Below the pieces are notes generated by a model. It made no database searches and had not been told where the DNA came from. It saw only the letters and a program-made list of their open reading frames with translations. Of a stretch of 5,022 bases of DNA, positions 1-5,022 are shown piece after piece. This stretch comes from Clostridiales bacterium (lineage in GTDB: Bacteria; Bacillota; Clostridia; Lachnospirales; CAG-274): the NCBI GenBank assembly GCA_021203425.1, contig JAJQBF010000110.1, positions 1-5,022 on the forward strand, read 5' to 3'. The translations under genes were made by a program, and so were the position numbers. Every line of letters starts with the position of its first letter. The stretch's first letter is position 1.

Positions 1-29
1 TTATAAAACACATTAAGGAGGACACAACA

Positions 30-1196
30 ATGAAAAAGAATTTTAACAAAACAGGAGTTATTTTTACAGACGGTTATGATGAAGACAACAGCCTTTATAC
101 CTGCAGCGAATGCGGAAAATCATTTGAAGAGGATGATCTGATTTTCTTTGACAGCTTACCCTACTGCAAAGAATGCTTTGAAGAATATACAACTGTTTGT
201 GACTGCTGCGGTGAAAGAGTACACATAGACTTTACCGAATCCGACTCGGAAAACACAGTCTGCTGCTATTGTGCCGAACAATATTACTACCGCTGCGCCG
301 AATGTGACTGTTTGGTTAGTTCCGACAAACTCTATGTAGATGAAGACGGCAACTATCTCTGCTGTGACTGTTGGGAGCGTCTTGAAGGAAACACATCTAT
401 CCACAAATATTTATATAAGCCTGAGCCTATATTCCACAAGGAAAACAAAGAAAAAGGAAACCTTCGCTTTTTCGGTGTGGAAATAGAAACAGACAGACGA
501 AGCTCCGTCAGCAATGAAACGGCAGAAGAAACGGCTAAGATCTTGCTTGCCGAAGCAAACAACAGCGGTGCTGAAGATAAGTTCTACTTAAAAATCGACC
601 AAAGCCTTAAATACGGATTTGAGCTTGTCTCTCACCCTATGACATTGGCTTACCACTTAAACAGTATGCCTTGGAAAACAATTATGACCTCTCTTCTTGA
701 AAAGGGCTACATAAGCAACAGCTCCGAAACCTGCGGACTGCATATTCACGTAAATAAAAGCTCCTTGGGAGATACTGAGGAGGAACAGAATGAAGTTATA
801 TCAAATATTCTTCTGTTTGTGGAAAACAACTGGGACAAAATACTGAAATTTTCCAGAAGAACCGAAATTCAAATGAACCGCTGGGCAGCAAGATACGGCA
901 TAAAGGAGCACGGCAGGCTCAAGGAAATAGCTAAAGATAAAAACTCTGAAAACAGATATACCTGTGTCAATCTTCAAAACAGGGATACCGTTGAGTTCAG
1001 AATGTTTAAGGGAACCCTTAATTACACAGTTTTCGCAGCGGCTTTGCAGCTTGTTAATGCCATATGCGATATTGCTAAGACAAGCAGCGCCGAAGAAACA
1101 GAGGCTGTGAGCTGGACTGAATTTACAAGAAGAATAAACAGAAACGAAAATAAGGAATTATTTTCCTATTTAAGCGAAAGAAAATTATTATCTTAA
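30..1196 (+). CDS. Zinc-ribbon-fused putative amidoligase, copy 1 (Amidoligase_2-like)
   Basis: This is a 388-residue predicted cytoplasmic ligase of the Amidoligase_2 class (COOH-NH2 ligases with a glutamine-synthetase/glutamate-cysteine-ligase-like fold), expected to form an amide bond between a carboxylate and an amine using ATP. The N-terminal ~115 residues carry three CxxC/CxxC modules: C25/C28 with C46/C49, C57/C60 with C78/C81, and C89/C92 with C111/C114, like LIM or zinc-ribbon knuckles. The ligase core follows: FGVEIE (148-153), KIDQSL (188-193), GFELVSHP (196-203), CGLHIHV (235-241) and TVEFRMFKGTLN (320-331), which match the acidic, DxSL, HxH and EFR motifs of the family. The start is set by AGGAGG at 16-21, 8 nt before the ATG. 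No signal peptide or membrane segment is seen. It is the first visible gene of an operon with a paralogue 21 nt downstream. Oddity: Gln191 sits where the paralogue has Gly (DGS). The family call is by motif recognition; the substrate is unknown. Confidence 0.85.
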   Translation: MKKNFNKTGVIFTDGYDEDNSLYTCSECGKSFEEDDLIFFDSLPYCKECFEEYTTVCDCCGERVHIDFTESDSENTVCCYCAEQYYYRCAECDCLVSSDKLYVDEDGNYLCCDCWERLEGNTSIHKYLYKPEPIFHKENKEKGNLRFFGVEIETDRRSSVSNETAEETAKILLAEANNSGAEDKFYLKIDQSLKYGFELVSHPMTLAYHLNSMPWKTIMTSLLEKGYISNSSETCGLHIHVNKSSLGDTEEEQNEVISNILLFVENNWDKILKFSRRTEIQMNRWAARYGIKEHGRLKEIAKDKNSENRYTCVNLQNRDTVEFRMFKGTLNYTVFAAALQLVNAICDIAKTSSAEETEAVSWTEFTRRINRNENKELFSYLSERKLLS

Positions 1197-1217
1197 TTTA
1201 AGCGAGGAGGAATTAAT

Positions 1218-2339
1218 ATGAAGGAAAATAAAAATATCTCTGCTCCGGCAGGGCTTACAACAATATGCGCCAAATGCGGAAAAAAGGTATTAAGTATTTA
1301 TAGTGTGTCAGACTCGGAAACAACGGTTTGTTTCGACTGCTATAAAAAATACTATTACAGATGCAGCAAATGCGGAGAAATCAAAAGCCTTGATGTACGC
1401 AGTGAAAGGCCCCGGTCTTATGAAACTTATCCGTATTTGGTTTACTATGATGTTGAAACAGGCAAAAACTGCTTTATATGTGTAGACTGTCAAGAAAAAA
1501 ATACAGCGATAAACGACAGCTGTTATAAGCCGAAACTGAAATTTCACACCGATGATATCATACCACGTTTTTTCGGAGTGGAGCTTGAAGTGGACAGAGG
1601 CGAAGACAGCAGACAAATCAGCGATACATATGAAAACCGTGACGGCCATGTTTATAACGTATTAAACATCGCCAATAAAAAGAACTCTGAGGAAAATATT
1701 TATGTAAAATGTGACGGCAGTCTTCACAGGGGCTTTGAAATAGTAAGTCACCCAATGACCCTTGATTATCATATTAAAAATATGCCCTGGAAAGAGGTAA
1801 TGTCATATTTGACGGAAGCGGGATATTTAAGCCACAACACCGACACCTGCGGTCTGCATATTCACGTAAACAGAGACTCCTTCGGATATTCGGAAAAGGA
1901 CCGTATAGAGGCTATGTCCAGACTTTTATATTTTACGGAGAAAAACAGCGAAAAACTGTTTATATTTTCCAGAAGAACCAGATCGCAAATCAATGAATGG
2001 GCAAACTGGTACGGAGAAAGAAGCAGACCCGGGGATTACAGAGAGCTGTTCAGGTTTTCAAACGGCGAAAAATACCGCACGATTAATTTAACTCACCGAG
2101 AAACCATTGAATTTAGGCTTTACAAGGGAACACTTAATTATAACACCTTTATAGCCTCACTTCAGATGACAAATGAGCTTTGCAGAATAGCCGTAATATA
2201 CAGTGATGACGAAATTGTAAACCTCAGCTGGGAAGACTTCATAAAAGGCATTAATCACGAAAAAAACGCCGAGCTTATGGAATATCTTAAAAAACGTGGC
2301 CTTTACGGCGAAGAAAAAGAAAAAAAGGAGGATTTATAA
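1218..2339 (+). CDS. Zinc-ribbon-fused putative amidoligase, copy 2 (Amidoligase_2-like)
   Basis: This 373-residue protein is a tandem paralogue of the preceding gene. Two CxxC/CxxC modules remain (C17/C20 with C38/C41, and C49/C52 with C88/C91, plus C85). They align with modules 2 and 3 of copy 1 through the shared SDSE-TVC and YYYRC segments, so the first module is absent, and the last module carries a longer insert between its halves. The ligase core has FGVELEVD (119-126), KCDGSL (164-169), GFEIVSHPM (172-180), CGLHIHVN (211-218) and TIEFRLYKGTLN (296-307), so all the expected acidic, His and Arg motif residues are present. AGGAGG at 1205-1210 lies 7 nt before the ATG. The C-terminus ends in a Lys/Glu-rich tail (about 364-373) whose codons contain the ribosome binding site of the next gene. 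The pair may form a heterodimer or carry out two successive ligations; this is inference. Substrate unknown. Confidence 0.85.
   Translation: MKENKNISAPAGLTTICAKCGKKVLSIYSVSDSETTVCFDCYKKYYYRCSKCGEIKSLDVRSERPRSYETYPYLVYYDVETGKNCFICVDCQEKNTAINDSCYKPKLKFHTDDIIPRFFGVELEVDRGEDSRQISDTYENRDGHVYNVLNIANKKNSEENIYVKCDGSLHRGFEIVSHPMTLDYHIKNMPWKEVMSYLTEAGYLSHNTDTCGLHIHVNRDSFGYSEKDRIEAMSRLLYFTEKNSEKLFIFSRRTRSQINEWANWYGERSRPGDYRELFRFSNGEKYRTINLTHRETIEFRLYKGTLNYNTFIASLQMTNELCRIAVIYSDDEIVNLSWEDFIKGINHEKNAELMEYLKKRGLYGEEKEKKEDL
2326..2331 (+). promoter_or_regulatory. Ribosome binding site of the amidotransferase gene
   Basis: AGGAGG lies inside the last codons of the second amidoligase, 9 nt before the ATG at 2341. 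It fixes the start that gives Met-Cys and couples translation of the two genes. Confidence 0.8.
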
Positions 2340-2340
2340 T

Positions 2341-3087
2341 ATGTGCAGCTTATTTGGTGTAATAGATTATAACAATGTTCTTACCGGAAAACAGAAGGAA
2401 AAATATATACATACTCTTTCCGTCGAATGTGAAGAAAGAGGAACAGACGCCATGGGCTTTGCTTATGTAAAGCCCGACGGCTCTCTGAAAATATATAAAA
2501 GGCCTTTGCCTGCCCATAAAATGAGGCTTAGGCTCTACAGAGACAACCCCAAAGTCGTAATGGGCCACACAAGGCTTACCACCCAAGGCAGTGAAAAGTA
2601 TAACTGCAACAATCACCCATTTTATTCTAAAAAGCTGGGCTTTGCCTTAGCCCACAACGGAATAATTGTTAATGACAAGCTGTTGAGGGAGGCCTTTGAG
2701 CTGCCTAAAACAAAAATAAAAACCGATTCCTACATAGCCGTTCAGCTTATAGAAAACAGCGGCCGTCTGGATTTCGAAAGCATTGGAGATATGGTCTTCT
2801 GTGTTTACGGTATGTTTTCATTTACAATATTGACAAAAGAAAATGAGCTTTATATAGTGAAGGGAGACAGCCCCATAGCCGTAGCCGATGCAGGCGGCTT
2901 TTATATGTATGCCTCTACAAAGGCTATTCTTTTGAGAACCTTCAGCAAACTGAAAATAAAAAAGCCCCGTTTTTCGGAATATTCGGGGCAATATATACTT
3001 AAAATCAAAGACGGATATGAAACAGAGACAAAACCCTTAATAACATACCCCGGCTATAATCTTAAATATTCGAATATCGTCTGTTAA
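2341..3087 (+). CDS. Stand-alone class II glutamine amidotransferase (Ntn-hydrolase glutaminase domain)
   Basis: This 248-residue protein is a class II glutamine amidotransferase domain, which hydrolyses glutamine to glutamate and ammonia using an N-terminal Cys nucleophile. The start at 2341 places Cys directly after Met (MCSLFGVID), as removal of Met must expose Cys2; a longer frame from 2296 would bury the nucleophile and is rejected. Family motifs seen: ERGTDAMGF (32-40), GHTRLTT (75-81, with the substrate-binding Arg78), NNHPF (90-94), AHNGIIVN (104-111, oxyanion-hole Asn106/Gly107) and KTDSYIAV (127-134, Asp129). These correspond to the Cys1, GHTRW, HNG and TD positions of GlmS/PurF/AsnB. 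Unlike those enzymes there is no synthase domain (no SIS, PRTase or Asn-synthetase part), so the ammonia acceptor must be another protein, most simply the two upstream ligases. Only 1 nt separates it from the preceding stop, implying translational coupling. It is the last gene of the operon, followed by a strong terminator. Confidence 0.9.
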   Translation: MCSLFGVIDYNNVLTGKQKEKYIHTLSVECEERGTDAMGFAYVKPDGSLKIYKRPLPAHKMRLRLYRDNPKVVMGHTRLTTQGSEKYNCNNHPFYSKKLGFALAHNGIIVNDKLLREAFELPKTKIKTDSYIAVQLIENSGRLDFESIGDMVFCVYGMFSFTILTKENELYIVKGDSPIAVADAGGFYMYASTKAILLRTFSKLKIKKPRFSEYSGQYILKIKDGYETETKPLITYPGYNLKYSNIVC

Positions 3088-3102
3088 CCGGGAGCTTACA
3101 CC

Positions 3103-3147
3103 AAAAAAGTCACTGCTGCAGAAACAATTTGGGGCAGTGACTTTTTT
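3103..3147. terminator. Bidirectional rho-independent terminator between convergent genes
   Basis: The arms 3103-3116 and 3134-3147 are perfect 14-bp inverted complements (six A, then GTCACTGC; its reverse complement ends in six T). The loop is 17 nt. Because the stem begins with an A-tract and ends with a T-tract, either strand yields a GC-containing hairpin followed by a U-run. It sits 15 nt after the stop of the amidotransferase gene and 9 nt after the stop of the opposite-strand vWA gene, so it serves both. Confidence 0.9.
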
Positions 3148-3156
3148 CAGCCGGTT

Positions 3157-4726
3157 TTACAGCAAATCTGCAATCCTTTCCTCTACGGGGGCATATCTTT
3201 CAGAGTTAAGCTGCTCCCTCAAACATTCAAAGGGTTCAAGCTGTTCGCTTAAAACCATATTTACAACTGAGGGGCTGAATCCGCTTACAAGGGCGGCGCC
3301 CAGCTTGTTTTCTTTTAGGGGAATAGTACCTGTTTTGCTTAAAATGTTCCAAAAAACAAGTCTCGGCAGCTTATAGCCTCGGCTTTTATATTTTTCGGAA
3401 ATAACTTCAAACAGCTTTTGAGTGGGCCTATTTAAATTCAGCCAACCGGAGCCGTTTTTAACTCCGCAGGAAACACAGGCGTCAAACTCCATATCCGACA
3501 AAATTAAAATATTTTTCGGTATATCCTTCTGCGGCATATTATTAACTAAAGCAGTTTGCAGAATAAGGTCGAAAACCTTTTCTATATTTGTGTTTGCAAC
3601 CTCACGATGGCTGAGGGCTATTTCCAGCTTTTCTTTCAAGGTCGTTCCATTGCTTAAATCAACAAGCTGAGGATTTTCGCTGAAGGTAATGTATTTATTT
3701 TTAAATTCACCTTTTGACCTTTCGGCAAAATAAATTGCCAGTGAATTGGCAACATCTAAGGCCGTTACATTTGTTTTTCCGATTCTTGCAGTCATGCTTC
3801 CCGACCCATCGGCAACACAGATTGTGTTTTCATCACCCTTCACATAATCCGGCAGAGCCCTCCAAAGCTCTTCAAGAGCCGGGTCTGTTTCCATTATTAA
3901 ACCTCTTCTTCCCCATAGACACGATGTCATATATTTATTTACAATATCATGGGGAAATAAAACACCTGCGTTTATTTTTGTTTCACCGGTTTTCAGCTTT
4001 TCAAGATATTCAAGTCTTCTTGTTTCATCGTTTTTCAAAAAAGCCTTATTATAAATAAGGTTTGCCCTTGAGGGAACAGCCGAATAGTCTATTTTGCTCC
4101 ATTCCTTTGCCGACATATAGGTTTCCACAACCTTAAGGTATGCTCTCAGCGCCGACAGAGTTTTTCTGTATTTCTTATCCGACATTCCCGTTTTTTCTGT
4201 TATTATATGAGCCATTGCCCTTGTTTTCCTTGATGAAGTGTTGGCCGAGGGCAGCCACTTTGCAAGCAGTGAAACGGGCTTGTTTTCGGCCATATTTTTT
4301 ATATCCTCTTTAAGCTTGGCAGAGATTAATTTTATTACACTGTCTTCCGAATCAGTGCCCAAAAGGCATAAAATATTATCCCATCTTGTATATTCCGGCA
4401 CCAAATCAAGCAGAGCCTCCGCAGCTTCCCTATGGCTTTCGACCAAATATTTAAAACAAACCCTGAAAAGCCTTCTTTCTCCCATACCGTCTCTTACGTC
4501 GCCTGCATAAAACAGCCATTTAACGGCAAGCATGGGATTTTCATAATATGCTTTCACGAAATTATTTACAATGTCTGCGTCGGCTTTGTTTCTTAAAGGA
4601 AGAAACAGAAAAATTAAGGTCTAAAAGATGACTGCCGGTTGTTCTGAAGCCTAAAGCTCCGTTTTCGGTAACCGAACAATTAAAGTCATTGTTAAGCGTG
4701 TTTTCTAAGTTTTTTACAAAGCTCAT
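3157..4726 (-). CDS. DUF2828-type protein with vWA/MIDAS domain (Ro60/TROVE-like layout), frameshifted near its N-terminus
   Basis: The main open frame (GTG at 4557 to TAA at 3157, 466 residues) lacks a proper start, as no SD precedes that GTG. The true start is very likely the ATG at 4726, preceded by AGGAGG; it reads 43 residues (ENGALGFRTT, LLDLNFSVSS) and then leaves frame at 4595-4597. Dropping one base gives VSS-LRNKADADIVNNF running into the main frame and a protein of about 522 residues. Numbering from the GTG, residues 1-235 are mostly helical and charged (ENPMLAVKWLFYAGDVR, GMGERRLFRVC, typical DUF2828 blocks). A von Willebrand A domain follows with a full MIDAS: DGSGS (250-254), T323 and D355 in ILSDMEFD. 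DUF2828 has no settled function; helical repeats plus vWA resemble the Ro60 RNA-binding ring by layout only. It is convergent with the amidoligase operon. Whether it is a pseudogene or an assembly error is open. The intact remaining frame and MIDAS argue for recent damage or an error. Confidence 0.82.
4595..4597 (-). other. Apparent +1 frameshift (extra T) in the vWA gene
   Basis: On the minus strand the sequence reads TCC TTT AAG AAA. The ATG frame continues as FKKQSRRRHCK and stops at 4562-4564. With TT instead of TTT it becomes TCC TTA AGA AAC, giving SSLRNKADAD and joining the frame of the remaining 466 residues. The upstream frame is closed by TAG just before this region in the downstream register, so the two frames can only join here. 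The site has no stop codon or long slippery run, so programmed shifting looks unlikely. Confidence 0.75.
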
Positions 4727-4734
4727 TTTCTTTT

Positions 4735-4740
4735 CCTCCT
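4735..4740 (-). promoter_or_regulatory. Ribosome binding site that sets the vWA gene start at 4726
   Basis: AGGAGG on the minus strand, 8 nt before the ATG at 4726. Its strength and spacing match the other three genes, and it is the main reason to start this gene at 4726 and not at the GTG at 4557, which has no SD. Confidence 0.8.
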
Positions 4741-4753
4741 TTTTGAATGAGAC

Positions 4754-4817
4754 AAAAAACAAGACGGCACTTAGTAGAATTTTATGTTCTATTTTGTTAT
4801 TTTGCTGAGGCCGTCTT
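4754..4817 (-). terminator. Terminator-like hairpin in the region upstream of the vWA gene
   Basis: On the minus strand AAGACGGC (4817-4810) and GCCGTCTT (4768-4761) form a perfect 8-bp stem, followed by G and six T (4759-4754). Inside, CTCAG/CTAAG extends the stem after a bulge with one mismatch, and TAGAA/TTCTA (4791-4787 with 4779-4775) forms a second small hairpin. It ends 14 nt before the AGGAGG. It could end transcription of an upstream minus-strand gene outside the window, or act as an attenuator in the leader of the vWA gene. On the plus strand it has no U-run. Confidence 0.5.
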
Positions 4818-4837
4818 AAAAATTTTAAAAGCGAAAT

Positions 4838-4864
4838 GAATAATATAAACAATATGAACAATAT
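4838..4864. repeat. Imperfect 9-bp tandem repeat, three units
   Basis: On the minus strand the units are ATATTGTTC, ATATTGTTT and ATATTATTC, directly adjacent with one or two differences between units. They overlap the possible promoter, so unit number could alter promoter spacing. Read in the open frame they encode Ile-Leu-Phe triplets. Confidence 0.5.
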
Positions 4865-4870
4865 AATCAA
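4842..4870 (-). promoter_or_regulatory. Possible sigma-70-type promoter for the vWA gene
   Basis: On the minus strand TTGATT (4870-4865) and TATATT (4847-4842) are separated by 17 nt, close to the consensus -35/-10 pair. Transcription would begin around 4835 and give a leader of roughly 110 nt containing the hairpin. The region is very AT-rich, so chance matches are likely. Confidence 0.3.
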
Positions 4871-5022
4871 GACAGATGGATTATAAATAGAATGCTTTAA
4901 ATTAATATTTGCTGTTTCTGTCTTAGAATTTTCCGTAGCCGTACGAAAAATTTGAATAAACAAGATAGCTATAAATGAGCAAAAATAAAAAGTTGCACAA
5001 AAACAGACATCAACTTCAAATA

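Larger units (their letters stand above)
4727..5022 (-). other. AT-rich region upstream of the vWA gene, with an unexplained open frame reaching the window edge
   Basis: About 296 nt without a supported gene. It holds the terminator-like hairpin, the 9-bp repeat and the possible promoter. One minus-strand frame stays open from 5020 through to the ATG at 4726 (about 98 codons), which is unexpected in such AT-rich sequence. It would encode two hydrophobic stretches (CFCATFYFCSFIAILFIQIF, and PSVLIILFILFILFISLLKF). It has no SD-backed start in the window, and it runs through the hairpin and the AGGAGG in the same frame as the vWA start. It could be the tail of a membrane protein from outside the window, or chance from a T-rich strand. 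I do not call it a gene. Confidence 0.3.

Noticed and set aside
156..1649. Minus-strand frames opposite the amidoligase genes
   Set aside because: Antisense shadows; no ribosome binding sites, and the plus-strand frames carry clear family motifs.
2296..2340. Longer start for the amidotransferase (adds 15 Lys/Arg-rich residues)
   Set aside because: It would overlap the end of the previous gene, has no SD of its own, and would bury the Cys that must be N-terminal; AGGAGG at 2326-2331 fits the ATG at 2341.
3137..4510. Several plus-strand frames of 79-114 codons
   Set aside because: They lie antisense to the vWA gene, lack SD sequences, and read as Ser/Phe/Leu-rich shadow translations with no recognisable motif.
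4595..4600. Programmed ribosomal frameshift in the vWA gene
   Set aside because: TCC TTT AAG offers poor re-pairing for a +1 shift, no stop codon sits at the site, and no stimulatory structure is evident; a one-base indel is simpler.
4562..4963. 133-residue minus-strand frame beginning with TTG at 4963
   Set aside because: No SD precedes the TTG, the frame runs through a terminator-like hairpin and the AGGAGG, and its last part is the real start of the vWA gene at 4726 followed by out-of-frame residues.
4727..5022. Y-RNA-like or other small RNA gene beside the Ro60-like gene
   Set aside because: No tRNA-like T-loop consensus and no long closing stem were found; the only clear structure is the terminator-like hairpin.
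1..5022. CRISPR arrays, tRNA/rRNA genes, insertion-sequence ends
   Set aside because: No regularly spaced repeats, no tRNA or rRNA signatures, and no transposase or paired terminal inverted repeats were seen on either strand.

Overview
The window looks like a chromosomal or mobile-element segment from a low-to-mid GC Firmicute, probably a gut-type Clostridia member (Ruminococcus/Oscillospiraceae/Lachnospiraceae-like). This rests on AGGAGG Shine-Dalgarno sequences 7-9 nt before the starts, A/T-rich codon use (AGA, TTA, ATA, AAA) and short intergenic gaps. The organism call is inference; no taxonomic marker is present.

Layout. Positions 30-3087 (+) hold a tight three-gene operon: two tandem paralogous amidoligases of the Amidoligase_2 (GCS/GS-like COOH-NH2 ligase) type, each with an N-terminal set of CxxC zinc-ribbon/LIM-like modules (three in the first, two in the second), then a stand-alone class II (Ntn) glutamine amidotransferase domain with catalytic Cys2. 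Gaps are 21 nt and 1 nt. The operon probably starts upstream of the window, since only 29 nt precede the first start codon. A 14-bp perfect hairpin with an A-tract on one side and a T-tract on the other (3103-3147) ends the operon and also ends the convergent gene on the other strand.

Positions 3157-4726 (-) hold a DUF2828-type protein: an alpha-helical N-terminal part, then a von Willebrand A domain with an intact MIDAS, resembling Ro60/TROVE proteins in layout. Its reading frame is broken by a one-base shift near 4595-4597. The SD-preceded ATG at 4726 reads 43 sensible residues, and the rest of the protein continues in another frame. Behind it (4727-5022) lies an AT-rich stretch with a terminator-like hairpin, a possible promoter, a 9-bp tandem repeat and an unexplained open frame that reaches the window edge.

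How the genes may work together (inference). The amidotransferase would hydrolyse glutamine to glutamate and ammonia. The two amidoligases would activate a carboxylate with ATP and form amide or isopeptide bonds, with zinc modules that may recognise a protein or nucleic acid partner. Association of this ligase class with class II amidotransferases is known from comparative genomics, but I know of no established substrate for this zinc-fused tandem form. Whether the convergent DUF2828/vWA gene belongs to the same system cannot be decided from one window.
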